Part shown: positions 43,666 through 52,368 of the stretch, piece after piece
How the letters are laid out: the number at the start of each line of letters is the position of its first letter
Numbering within the stretch: position 1 is the stretch's first letter
Source: Paenibacillus sp. 453mf
GTDB lineage: Bacteria > Bacillota > Bacilli > Paenibacillales > Paenibacillaceae
Length of the DNA stretch: 64,000 bases
Direction of reading: 5' to 3'
NCBI RefSeq assembly: GCF_900116105.1
Contig: NZ_FPAC01000001.1
Location: 1,540,862 to 1,604,861 of the forward strand
Position numbers and translations under genes: made by a program
The notes under the pieces: model-generated
Seen by the model: the letters and a program-made list of their open reading frames with translations, nothing else
Database searches by the model: none
What the model was told of the DNA's origin: nothing

Positions 43666-45034
43666 CGAGAATAGCGTCCTGCCTGCAGGCGGGCTCACTC
43701 TGTTTGCCATTACCTGGCCGATCTTTATCGAATCGGCTCTGCAGATGCTGCTCCGTACTTCAGATACCTTCATGCTGAGCAGAGTATCTGATGATGCAGT
43801 AGCAGCCGTTGGAGTGGCGAATCAGATCATCATGTTTGCTGTGCTGATGTTTAATTTTGTAGCACTCGGCTCCGCTGTAGTTATCTCGCAGTACTTGGGA
43901 GCTGGCAAAAAGTCAGAGATCGGCAGACTCGCAGGATCTTCGCTTGCGCTCAATTTTCTATTTGGAATTATCGTCAGCCTCGCTGTTATTGCGTTCAGTG
44001 GTCCGTTACTCCGGTTGTTTTATCTGGATCCGGTCTTGTTCGAGCAAGCACAATACTATTTAATGATTGCTGGAGCAGGACTGGTTATACAGGCCCTTCT
44101 GAGTGCAGCGACAGCCATGATACAGTCCCATGGATTAACCCGCCAAACCATGGTTGTAACGATCTTCATGAATGTTCTTAATATATGCGGTAATTATCTG
44201 GTTATCTTTGGACCATTCGGCTTTCCCAAGCTGGGAATTGTCGGAGTAGCAATAAGCACTATAATCGCTCAATGTGCCGGTCTTATCATTAATTTAATCC
44301 TGCTGAGGAGAACGGCGGAAGTTCGTATACAGTGGAGTGATCTGTTGCAATGGCGCAGAGATCATATTGAGAAGGTGCTGCGTGTGGGAGTCCCATCTTC
44401 TGCAGTATCGTTGAGTTATTCTACCAATCAATTTGTGACGACAGCCTTTATTTCATTGCTTGGTGCAAGTGCGCTGACAACGAAGATTTACACACAAAAT
44501 ATTATGTTTTTTGTGATGATTCTGGCCGTTTCGCTGGGCAGAGGATGTCAGATCATCGTGGGTCAGCTCGTTGGAGCAGGAAAGTATGAAGCCACTTATA
44601 GCACTGTACTTCGTAATTTGATCCGAAGTCAGTTCATCACCTTAGGCGCAGTATTTATCCTCGTCTTATTTCGCGAACCGCTGATCCAGCTGTTCACAGC
44701 AGATCCAGATATTATTACGATGGGAGCTTCGCTGTTACTGCTTAGTTATCTGTTGGAGCCTGGCCGTAATTTCAATGTTATATTGGAGCGAGCTCTGCAG
44801 GCAACAGGAGATGCCAAAGCAGCCATGCTGGTGTCGATTCTAGTCACCTGGTGTTTCAGTGTCCCACTAACCTATATATTAGGTATCCATTTGGGTTATG
44901 GATTATATGGGATTTGGGCTGCGTTTATCGCGGATGAATGGTTGAGAGGCATTCTGCTGTTTATTCGCTGGAAGAGCAAGGCTTGGCAGCAAAAAGCATT
45001 GGTTCATACCAATCGCAATGGTGAAGCATTGTAA
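43655..45034 (+). CDS. MATE-family efflux transporter
   Basis: A transporter of 459 residues with twelve helices in two bundles: ITWPIFIESALQMLLRTSDT, MLSRVSDDAVAAVGVANQII and GSAVVISQYLGAGKKSEIGR in the first half, and VSLGRGCQIIVGQLVGAGKY in the second. It exports drugs or metabolites with H+ or Na+. Overlap with the TIM-barrel gene shows co-transcription. Its presence at the end of a sugar/inositol operon is unusual but could reflect export of a product. Confidence 0.9.
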   Translation: MKSNENSVLPAGGLTLFAITWPIFIESALQMLLRTSDTFMLSRVSDDAVAAVGVANQIIMFAVLMFNFVALGSAVVISQYLGAGKKSEIGRLAGSSLALNFLFGIIVSLAVIAFSGPLLRLFYLDPVLFEQAQYYLMIAGAGLVIQALLSAATAMIQSHGLTRQTMVVTIFMNVLNICGNYLVIFGPFGFPKLGIVGVAISTIIAQCAGLIINLILLRRTAEVRIQWSDLLQWRRDHIEKVLRVGVPSSAVSLSYSTNQFVTTAFISLLGASALTTKIYTQNIMFFVMILAVSLGRGCQIIVGQLVGAGKYEATYSTVLRNLIRSQFITLGAVFILVLFREPLIQLFTADPDIITMGASLLLLSYLLEPGRNFNVILERALQATGDAKAAMLVSILVTWCFSVPLTYILGIHLGYGLYGIWAAFIADEWLRGILLFIRWKSKAWQQKALVHTNRNGEAL

Positions 45035-45049
45035 ATCGCATCAACAGGA

Positions 45050-45082
45050 AGGAAGAGGAGTAGTTCGCTCCTCTTCTTTTTT
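45050..45082 (+). terminator. Terminator after the MATE gene
   Basis: GAAGAGGAG pairs with CTCCTCTTC across a seven-base loop and runs into a T tract. The rest of the 45035-45354 gap holds only the pdxK promoter. Confidence 0.9.
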
Positions 45083-45290
45083 AATTGGTAAGGTGACCTG
45101 TAAATAACCATTTCTCGTCCAACTTGACATTTTCCATATAAATCACTGAGTTACCTTCGCATAAACGTCATCTGCTTCTTCCATAATTTCAATCTCATCA
45201 ATATCCCTCCTATTGCTAAATCATAATGTATATAACAAATTGAAGGGATGAAGAAGAGGCAAATTTCATTTTCTCAACTTTTAAACTCGT

Positions 45291-45319
45291 TTGACAAGCC
45301 ATAGAATTCGCAGTAGGAT
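45291..45319 (+). promoter_or_regulatory. SigA-type promoter of pdxK
   Basis: TTGACA (45291-45296), a 17-bp spacer, then TAGGAT (45314-45319), 36 bases before the start codon. Confidence 0.65.
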
Positions 45320-45354
45320 GATTCCAACTGTATATTGTAAAGGAGAACACCATC

Positions 45355-46170
45355 ATGACTATTCCAAAAACATTAACAATTGCTGGCTCAGATACAAGCG
45401 GAGGAGCGGGCATTCAAGCGGATCTCAAAACCTTCCAGGAGCTCGGCGTATACGGTATGACGGTTCTCACGACCGTTGTGGCTATGAAGCCTGATACGTG
45501 GGATCACCTTGTCTATCCTGTTGACCTTAGCATCGTTGAGGCACAGCTTCGTACCGTGCTTGACGGTATCGGTTTTGACGCCATGAAGACAGGCATGCTG
45601 GGCTCAGTGGAAATTATCGAACTCGTCGCTTCTGAATTGAAGCGTTCCCATCATAAAGGAATCGTTATCGACCCCGTAATGGTGTGCAAAGGTACTGACG
45701 AAGTACTTCAACCGGAAAATACGGAGGCTATGCTGAAGTATCTTATTCCTGGAGCAGATCTTGTAACACCAAACTTATTTGAAGCATCCCAGCTCGCAAA
45801 GACAGGTCCGATCCGTTCTCGTGAACAGATGCAGCAGGCTGCTGCCATTATTCATGAGCATGGAGCAAAGAATGTCCTCATCAAAGACCGGGGTGTCATT
45901 GAACCTGGACGAGCAGTAGATCTGTTATACGATGGCAAGACCTTTGAATGGCAGGAAGCCGATATCGTACAAACAAACTATACTCATGGTGCGGGATGTA
46001 CAACTTCTGCGGCGGTTACGGCTGGTATTGCCAAAGGCTTGTCTGTAAAAGATGCGGTTCGTGAAGGGAAGTCCTTCATTACCAAAGCAATTGCAGGTGG
46101 TTTTCCGCTGAATCGTTTTGTAGGCCCTACACTGCACGCGGCTCACAGACTTAACAAATCGGTTAAATAA
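45355..46170 (+). CDS. pdxK: Pyridoxine/pyridoxal/pyridoxamine kinase
   Basis: A ribokinase-fold kinase of 271 residues for vitamin B6 (ThiD-like PdxK of Bacillota): LTIAGSDTSGGAGIQADLKT, VVAMKPDTWDH, IDPVMVCKG, LVTPNLFEASQLA and the catalytic loop YTHGAGCTTSAAVTAGIA. In the B. subtilis enzyme the anion-hole Cys follows GAG, as here, which distinguishes it from HMP kinases. It salvages B6 to the phosphate form. The ATG follows AAAGGAG. Monocistronic. Confidence 0.88.
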   Translation: MTIPKTLTIAGSDTSGGAGIQADLKTFQELGVYGMTVLTTVVAMKPDTWDHLVYPVDLSIVEAQLRTVLDGIGFDAMKTGMLGSVEIIELVASELKRSHHKGIVIDPVMVCKGTDEVLQPENTEAMLKYLIPGADLVTPNLFEASQLAKTGPIRSREQMQQAAAIIHEHGAKNVLIKDRGVIEPGRAVDLLYDGKTFEWQEADIVQTNYTHGAGCTTSAAVTAGIAKGLSVKDAVREGKSFITKAIAGGFPLNRFVGPTLHAAHRLNKSVK

Positions 46171-46482
46171 CATAACATGATTCGTGGTAATTCATACGAA
46201 GAGGATAGGCGAAGAAGTTCGGCATAGCAGAAGTTTGATGTTCGCAGACTTTGTTATGACTGGAAAAGAGTAAAAATCAATATGAAGCAAGCGAAATAAG
46301 CATTTTAAGTGTTTATTTGGTATGTCCATTTGATTAAAATCTATTGATATGCTAAAGCTAGAAAAACAAATGTAAATTAAACAAAGAGAAGCAATATCAT
46401 CGTTAACGCTGTCCGATGTATTGCTTCTCTTATTGTCGTGATCATATCCCACAAGCTGCAAGATTTAGAATGCTCTTTCCGT
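46171..46482. other. Gene-free stretch between pdxK and glsA
   Basis: Only a bidirectional terminator (46384-46433) is recognised. The bases 46171-46383 contain short frames without ribosome binding sites and no family resemblance. Confidence 0.6.
46384..46433. terminator. Bidirectional terminator between pdxK and glsA
   Basis: AAGAGAAGCAATA and TATTGCTTCTCTT pair, extended by CATCG/CGATG, giving a long stem between convergent genes. Confidence 0.93.
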
Positions 46483-47424
46483 CTAGAACATGCTCCAGTT
46501 CATCTGCTTCGATACCGTCTCAAGCAAATGAACACCCGCTTGGCTGTTCCCCTTATCGTTCAGTGAAGGACCAATAACGCCTATACCGTATGATCCGGGA
46601 ACAAGTGACAAGATCCCTCCGGATACACCGCTTTTGGCAGGCAAACCGACATCAATCGCAAATTCACCGGACGCATTGTACATTCCACACGTAGTCATAA
46701 ATGTCTTCGCAATCTGCACGTACCTCTTGGGAAGCAGCCTGTTCCCCGTAAGGGGATCCACGCCATCAAAGGCGAGGATCAATCCCATTCGCGCCAAGTC
46801 TGCACACTGAACGAGGATGGAGCAATGCTTGAAGTAAATGTCTAGTACCTCATCCACGTCTCCAATTAGCACTTGATTACCCTTCAGAAAGTATGCAATC
46901 GATCGATTTAGATCGCCGCTTTCCAACTCGGAATTGAACACATCGATGTCATATGCAAGTTCCTTTTGTGACGTAAGAAGATGGAATAGATCTAATATCC
47001 TCTGCGATTTCTCCTCCATGCTCCTGCCATGAATCAAGGAAGTAATGGTGATGGCACCTGCATTGATAAACGGATTGAAGGGAATTCCCGGACGCACAAG
47101 CTCAAGCTTAAGCATGGAATTGAAATTATCTCCCGTTGGCTCCATGCCAACTCGTTTGAACACTTCTTCCTCGCCGTTGTCCATCAGTGCGAGAATGAGT
47201 GTAAACACCTTTGAGATGCTCTGCAGGGTAAACACCTGGGAACAATCTCCTGCAGATATGAGCTCTCCGTCAGGTGCAATGATGGTTATGCCAAGTGCAT
47301 CGTGTGGAGCTTTGGAGAGCTCGGGAATATAAGAGGCAACCTTCCCGCTCGCAGAGCAGGGGATGCTGGCTTCCACCCAGCTCGGCAATGACTGCCGCAG
47401 GGTGTCTAATTGTTTATTGGACAT
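46483..47424 (-). CDS. glsA: Glutaminase
   Basis: An enzyme of 313 residues that hydrolyses glutamine to glutamate and ammonia; serine-dependent beta-lactamase-like fold. Motifs: GKVASYIPELSKAPHDALGI, the S-x-x-K catalytic pair in FTLQSISKVFTL, PFNPFINAGAITI, the conserved ALMDNGEEEVFKRVGMEPTG and SGVSGGILSLVPGSYGIGV. Length matches GlsA/YbgJ enzymes. The ATG at 47424 is preceded by AAGGAGTG on the minus strand. It converges with pdxK and diverges from the biosynthetic locus. Confidence 0.94.
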   Translation of the reverse strand: MSNKQLDTLRQSLPSWVEASIPCSASGKVASYIPELSKAPHDALGITIIAPDGELISAGDCSQVFTLQSISKVFTLILALMDNGEEEVFKRVGMEPTGDNFNSMLKLELVRPGIPFNPFINAGAITITSLIHGRSMEEKSQRILDLFHLLTSQKELAYDIDVFNSELESGDLNRSIAYFLKGNQVLIGDVDEVLDIYFKHCSILVQCADLARMGLILAFDGVDPLTGNRLLPKRYVQIAKTFMTTCGMYNASGEFAIDVGLPAKSGVSGGILSLVPGSYGIGVIGPSLNDKGNSQAGVHLLETVSKQMNWSMF

Positions 47425-47689
47425 TCGATTTCACTCCTTTATGCTGCTATCCATTACTTTTTTCTCTATAAGGAAATATCTAGATTTCTTAGTATTCCAG
47501 TTTACCTTATTTGGAGTTCAGTGGGAACATACGATAGGTGGGACAATATTCTTTTGAATGAATTTAGTATTGCCAGCCCTTGAAATTAACAATCTTACAA
47601 TAGATACTCAGCAATATTATCAGAGGAATTGAACCGACCCAGAAGCTATTCTTATAAGCAATCTTATATGGCAAAGGGGCGGTAATGGA

Positions 47690-48478
47690 ATGAAAATATT
47701 AAATGACCCTCGGTATTTCATACTTCTGTTTTTATTGAGTTTTACTATGGCAGGTCAGTTGTTATTGGGCTTTTTTCAAGATTGGACCGATGTTCTGGCT
47801 TCGGTTGTAACGGCCGTTGTGCTGGAGTTAATAATTGTAGGCTTTAGATACAAGACATGGAAATCCCCGCTCAGCGCATTAATTACGGGGTTAGGCATAG
47901 GACTTCTGTTAAGTTCCCATTTGACATGGCCTTATATCCTCACTTCTGTACTTGCTATTGGGATTAAGCATGCTCTACGAATAGATCGGAATCATATATT
48001 TAATCCCAATAATGTGGCCATGGTCATTATGCTGTTTTTCCTTCCTCAATATGCTGTCAGCACACCGAAGCAATGGACGAACGGATGGGAGATCATGTTT
48101 ATCATCCTGTTTTTTGGCTTCCTGGCCGCATACAAAGCAGGGCGTATGGATACCGTTCTTGCATTTGCATCAGGGTATGCTCTGTTTGCCGGGATTAGAC
48201 ACTGGGGTCTCGGAGAGCCTTTCTATTACGCGTTTGGTCCAATGCTTGGAGCAGCATTTCAGTTATTTACCTTTTTCATGATCACTGATCCCAAGACAAC
48301 TCCGTCTGGCAGGAACCAGCGGATATGGTTTGGTTTCGCCATTGCCCTGAGTGATGCCATTCTGAGAGTCGCTGAGGTGAATCACTCATTGTTCTACGCT
48401 TCTTTTCTAGTTACCTTACTTATAGGTCTCCCTCTTCGAATCTGGAAGGTGATGAATAATAGTAGACAAGCAGAATAA
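47690..48478 (+). CDS. RnfD/NqrB-family membrane protein, UnbU-like (copy 1)
   Basis: A protein of 262 residues with eight to nine helices. It shows the RnfD/NqrB-family features SPLSALITGLGIGLLLSS, HIFNPNNVAMVIMLFFLP and the end motif FQLFTFFMITDPKTTPSGR. The GSxGET-type motif to which FMN is covalently bound in true RnfD/NqrB is not visible, as in UnbU proteins of enediyne clusters. No other Rnf subunit genes are nearby, so a Na+/H+ pump is unlikely. It is followed 84 bases later by a paralogue. Start ATG behind AAAGGGGCGGT. Role in the biosynthetic locus inferred from context. Confidence 0.8.
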   Translation: MKILNDPRYFILLFLLSFTMAGQLLLGFFQDWTDVLASVVTAVVLELIIVGFRYKTWKSPLSALITGLGIGLLLSSHLTWPYILTSVLAIGIKHALRIDRNHIFNPNNVAMVIMLFFLPQYAVSTPKQWTNGWEIMFIILFFGFLAAYKAGRMDTVLAFASGYALFAGIRHWGLGEPFYYAFGPMLGAAFQLFTFFMITDPKTTPSGRNQRIWFGFAIALSDAILRVAEVNHSLFYASFLVTLLIGLPLRIWKVMNNSRQAE

Positions 48479-48562
48479 ACCGAATACTTCCACAGATCCC
48501 ACGAGCAAAATCTCGTTGAGTATCGCAATAATAAGTAATAAAAAGTATCTAGGAGGCTGCAC

Positions 48563-49396
48563 ATGAGAAATGAAGTTCGTACTAAACTGCGTCCAATTGT
48601 ACATTGGGACGACTATAAGCTGGATCCAAGATATTTCATCCTTGTGTTTCTATCATTGTTCGCTATACTTGGTCAGGTGTACCTAGGTTTTTTTCAACGA
48701 TGGGAGGCTGTATTCATATCCATTTCCTGTACAATGCTTACCGAGCTTGTCTTATCTCGTTGGAGGACAGGAACATGGTCGTTTCCATTAAGCGGTTTGA
48801 TTACAGGTATCGGAGTAAGCCTGCTATTAAGCTCCAATGTGTTATGGATCTATGCCGTCACAGCAGTAATGTCCATTTCTCTCAAATATGTACTGCGATT
48901 TAAAGGAGGACACATATTCAACCCGAACAATGCTTCCATGGTGCTCGTGCTCGTGCTGCTTCCTCAATATGCAGTCAGCACACCGAAGCAATGGACGAAC
49001 GGGATTGAAATTATGCTGTTAATTCTGATCTTGGGGATTCTCGTATGTTACGTTGCGAACAGGCTGGATTCGGTGCTCACCTTTATAGGAAGCTTCACAA
49101 TTTTTGCGTTCTTAAGACATCTACTATACGGTGCTCCACTGTTTGCCGCATTAGGTCCTCTGATGGGAGCAGGACTTCAGTTGTTCGCTTTTTTTATGAT
49201 GACAGATCCTAAATCCACTCCTACTACCCGTAAAGCAAGGATCCTGTTTGCTTTCCTTGTTGCATTGATGGACGCAGTCTATAGGATACAACGAATTCCT
49301 AATCCTCAATTTTATGCACTGTTTACTATTAGTCTACTTTTTATAATTCCTTATCGTTATTGGATATCAAGAAAAGAAAGTAATATAACACAGTAA
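48563..49396 (+). CDS. RnfD/NqrB-family membrane protein, UnbU-like (copy 2)
   Basis: A protein of 277 residues, a paralogue of the preceding gene: SFPLSGLITGIGVSLLLSSN, HIFNPNNASMVLVLVLLPQY, and GLQLFAFFMMTDPKSTPTTR. An extra 20-residue N-terminal segment precedes DPRYFILVF. Like copy 1 it lacks the FMN-attachment motif. A 44-base block encoding LPQYAVSTPKQWTNG is nearly identical in the two genes although the remainder is clearly diverged. The ATG follows TAGGAGGC. A terminator lies downstream, so the pair forms its own unit before the first regulator gene. Confidence 0.8.
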   Translation: MRNEVRTKLRPIVHWDDYKLDPRYFILVFLSLFAILGQVYLGFFQRWEAVFISISCTMLTELVLSRWRTGTWSFPLSGLITGIGVSLLLSSNVLWIYAVTAVMSISLKYVLRFKGGHIFNPNNASMVLVLVLLPQYAVSTPKQWTNGIEIMLLILILGILVCYVANRLDSVLTFIGSFTIFAFLRHLLYGAPLFAALGPLMGAGLQLFAFFMMTDPKSTPTTRKARILFAFLVALMDAVYRIQRIPNPQFYALFTISLLFIIPYRYWISRKESNITQ

Positions 49397-49722
49397 AGCA
49401 TTTTAACTTATATATAATATGATTTTTTGACAAGCCTCTTCTGAAAATGGAACAGGCTTGTTTATTTTTCAATTAAAGACAATTTAACCCTAATTATGAT
49501 CCGATTTACAGCTGTTTCGTCAAATTATTGTTTGCTAGGATGTTATAAGACGTTGTTTTCAGCAGAAAAAATTAGAGGTTTAGCACCAGTAGCAATAAAG
49601 TGAAAAAACACTAAGAATAAACAATTTTTACATAAGAAGTATTTTTAGTTCATTGGTAGCATGTAAACAGGCGGATTATTAAGGCTCTGTTAACATAATT
49701 CAAGCGAAGAAAGGAGATTTAC
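49397..49722 (+). other. Gene-free stretch in front of the first biosynthetic operon
   Basis: It holds the terminator at 49430-49470 and then about 250 A/T-rich bases without a supported gene. No promoter stands out: several near-consensus boxes occur (for example TTGGTA-N18-TATTAA near 49650) but none is convincing. Regulatory input is expected here because the gap precedes a regulator gene. Confidence 0.5.
49430..49470 (+). terminator. Terminator after the UnbU-like pair
   Basis: ACAAGCCT pairs with AGGCTTGT, followed by TTATTTTTC. Confidence 0.78.
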
Positions 49723-50382
49723 ATGAATGTACTCGTTATTTTATGCCAGCACGAAGAGGAAGAGGCTGAAGAGATCAGATCAATGTCAAAAAAGGCAGTG
49801 ATACATCTGACTACTGATTTTCATGATGCGATGCAAGCAGCTGAGTCTAACAGCTATCAATATCATGTCGTTTACACCGCGCAGGGATCATTCCCTTCTT
49901 CCTGGGATCTTCAACAATTCCTAAGCCTTGCTCCTACGTTAATCCTGACGGGCGGGATGGTTCCAGCTGATTTCCTGCTCTCCATCATTGATACGATGGA
50001 AGTCGAGAATAACACACTAGAGGAAGGCAGCACGATGTTCTGTAAATCTCTGGCTTACATTCAGAGCCATCTATGCGACCAGGATTTATCGCTTGAGAAG
50101 GCCGCTTCACAGATCTTTGTTAGCAGACACTACTATTCAAGAATGTTCCAGAAGCACGTTGGTATGGGTTTCAAGGAATACATCATTCGCAAAAGAATTG
50201 AAAAAGCGAAGAAACTGCTAAAAAGCGGTCATTCCGTTACTGATGTGTGCTATGCAATTGGTTATAACGACTTGACTCACTTCTCTAAAATTTTCAAGCG
50301 AATCGTTGGTGTTAACCCTTCGATCTTCAGGCAGAAATGGAGAGGGAGTGATTGCATTACGGAATGGGGGGGTGCTTCATGA
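49723..50382 (+). CDS. AraC-type regulator with a short N-terminal sensor (paralogue 1)
   Basis: A protein of 219 residues. Residues 1-105 form an alpha/beta domain of receiver-like appearance (MNVLVILCQHEEEEAEEI, LAPTLILTGGMVPADFLLSI) but without a clear phospho-acceptor aspartate pocket. Residues 110-205 are an AraC DNA-binding domain (LSLEKAASQIFVSRHYYSRM, VTDVCYAIGYNDLTHFSKI, VGVNPSIFRQKW). It is homologous along its length to the regulator at 59091, which heads the second operon. The stop overlaps the start of the next gene. Likely the activator of the operon it heads. Confidence 0.85.
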   Translation: MNVLVILCQHEEEEAEEIRSMSKKAVIHLTTDFHDAMQAAESNSYQYHVVYTAQGSFPSSWDLQQFLSLAPTLILTGGMVPADFLLSIIDTMEVENNTLEEGSTMFCKSLAYIQSHLCDQDLSLEKAASQIFVSRHYYSRMFQKHVGMGFKEYIIRKRIEKAKKLLKSGHSVTDVCYAIGYNDLTHFSKIFKRIVGVNPSIFRQKWRGSDCITEWGGAS

Positions 50383-51218
50383 AAAATCGATGGAAAAGAA
50401 CTTTAATTGTTTCCTGTTGTACAGTAGTCGTCTTTGCGGTAATTGGTGCAGTTTCGTATCAGCAATGGATTAAACCATATGACTTGCCGAAGCTGGATTC
50501 CGGTTTGTCCATTCAAGATTACAAACTCGATTTCAAGCTGGAGAAGGAGACTCCACCTGTGAACTCGGAGCTGACCAACCGCGAGTTACTGGATTTGATA
50601 AAGCAATCTCCGGACAACCTTGTATATTCTACAGAGCTAAGGCTCAGGATGTCCCGCGAATCACAGCCAGAACAGTTTATTGATCTAATGAATCAAGTTG
50701 AGTTAACACCTGATATAGTACTGCAGCAAGCTCTAGCCTATGTTGATACGCTTCAGGATCTTGATTTAGGCACTGCCGCACTGGGTCAGAAATCTGCACA
50801 ATCCATACATCTGCTGGATGAACTGCTGAGTGAGGACCCTTACAATGTCCCTGCTCACTATGCTCGTGGACTTAACAATCTTTATTGGCCCCAGGGTCTG
50901 CAACGAGCGGATAAAGCAGTTCAGGACTTCGCTTTTTGTATAGCCGTTGAACAAATGGACCCTTCTATCGATTTTGCCTTCTGGCCAGATATTTATACTG
51001 CCTTTGGTGATGCACTGGTTAAAGCGGGAGATGTCTCGGAAGGAATGACTGCCTGGAAACAAGGCTTTGAGAAATATCCGGATGACCAAGCTTTGTCTGA
51101 AAGAGCAGAAGCAGATGAGACGGAGGCATATGAAATTGTGAAACGTGATCGGGGAATTGATGGCTTCCAGCGCCCGGATCCTGCCATTTCAGATATCAGT
51201 AAATTGTGGAAGAGGTGA
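50379..51218 (+). CDS. Membrane-anchored TPR-like protein
   Basis: A protein of about 280 residues. A single N-terminal helix (residues 8-28: LIVSCCTVVVFAVIGAVSY) anchors a helical extracytoplasmic domain with tetratricopeptide-like stretches (LDELLSEDPYNVPAHYARGL, IYTAFGDALVKAGDVSEGM, AWKQGFEKYPDDQALSERA). No lipobox. TPR proteins often accompany ASPIC/UnbV proteins, so it may scaffold the membrane complex. Start ATG at 50379 behind GGGGGGTG; it overlaps the regulator stop by four bases (ATGA), so the two are co-translated. Confidence 0.78.
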   Translation: MKNRWKRTLIVSCCTVVVFAVIGAVSYQQWIKPYDLPKLDSGLSIQDYKLDFKLEKETPPVNSELTNRELLDLIKQSPDNLVYSTELRLRMSRESQPEQFIDLMNQVELTPDIVLQQALAYVDTLQDLDLGTAALGQKSAQSIHLLDELLSEDPYNVPAHYARGLNNLYWPQGLQRADKAVQDFAFCIAVEQMDPSIDFAFWPDIYTAFGDALVKAGDVSEGMTAWKQGFEKYPDDQALSERAEADETEAYEIVKRDRGIDGFQRPDPAISDISKLWKR

Positions 51219-51222
51219 GATT

Positions 51223-52368
51223 ATGGAGCCGATTGTAATCACAGGTATGGGAATTGTAACAGCTATTGGAAGTAATGTTCATGATTTTTGGCATAATATG
51301 CTGTCTGGGACACAAGGTACACGTGATATAGCTTCTTTTGACGTATCTGGGCATGCCAACAAACGTGGGTGTGAGGTGGAACATGTATTTCCCTATAGCG
51401 GGAGCATGAATCAAGGATTAGGAAAAGCTGTTGCCATGTATCTATCCGCAGCAGAAGATGCTTTGTATCAAGCCAAGCTATCGAATCCAGCTCAATTTCG
51501 AACAGGGATATGTGTGGGAACAACCATGGGCGAATCAACCCCCATCATCAAAAACGGATATCGTCAAGGTCCTCATGTTATCTCGGATCAAATTGCTGAT
51601 TCCTTACAGCTGAAGGGTCCAAAATGGACGATGACCAATGCATGTGCTGCAGGGAATTTTGCGATTGCACAAGCAATGGATGAGCTTAAATATGGTCGTG
51701 CTGATTGTATGATTACTGGCGGGGTAGATGCTCTGTCTTGGACAGCGTTCACTGGATTCGGCAGTTTAAGAGCGATGTCAAGCGATTGGTGCCGGCCTTT
51801 TGATGTAAATCGAACAGGATTAATTCTCGGTGAAGGAGCTGGTGTCCTTATATTGGAACGGGAAAGTGATGCACGTGCCCGCGGAGTTTCTCCACTTGCA
51901 TACCTGCTTGGTTATGGTCTTACCTCTGATGCGTACCATATTACACAGCCTGATCCTTCCGGGGTTGGTGCAATGCGTTCTATGCTTGAGGCACTGAGGA
52001 TGGCTGAATTAACACTGGAGGACATCGGCTATGTTAGTGCGCACGGAACAGGAACCCCGGCTAACGATCGAACAGAAGCAAAGGCATTATTCGAGCTGTT
52101 TGGTGAAGATATACTTACCAGTTCGATTAAAGGACATATTGGACACACACTGGGAGCGGCAAGCGCCATAGAGGCAATTGCAAGTGTGAACATGCTCAGA
52201 TACGGCTGGCTTCCTCACACACTTAATTTGGAGCAGCTTGATCCAGATTGCCGCGTTCGTGTTATCGCTAAGCGTCCATTACGCAAGCAGCCAAATTTCA
52301 TCCTCTCCAATGCATTTGCCTTTGGAGGTATCAACTCTTCCATTGTTCTAGGAAAGGCGGGAGCATAA
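51223..52368 (+). CDS. Beta-ketoacyl synthase 1 (FabF-like, complete triad)
   Basis: A thiolase-fold condensing enzyme of about 381 residues that extends acyl chains on an acyl carrier protein. The nucleophile Cys141 is in MTNACAAGNFAIAQAMDEL, the first His in VSAHGTGTPANDRTEAKAL and the second His in KGHIGHTLGAASAIEAI; all three are intact. The C-terminal NAFAFGGINSSIVL is typical. It resembles FabF and type II polyketide KS-alpha subunits. The ATG at 51223 follows GAGGTGAG. The next gene starts at the last base of the stop codon (TAATG). Probable partner: the Cys-less protein that follows. Confidence 0.9.
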   Translation: MEPIVITGMGIVTAIGSNVHDFWHNMLSGTQGTRDIASFDVSGHANKRGCEVEHVFPYSGSMNQGLGKAVAMYLSAAEDALYQAKLSNPAQFRTGICVGTTMGESTPIIKNGYRQGPHVISDQIADSLQLKGPKWTMTNACAAGNFAIAQAMDELKYGRADCMITGGVDALSWTAFTGFGSLRAMSSDWCRPFDVNRTGLILGEGAGVLILERESDARARGVSPLAYLLGYGLTSDAYHITQPDPSGVGAMRSMLEALRMAELTLEDIGYVSAHGTGTPANDRTEAKALFELFGEDILTSSIKGHIGHTLGAASAIEAIASVNMLRYGWLPHTLNLEQLDPDCRVRVIAKRPLRKQPNFILSNAFAFGGINSSIVLGKAGA

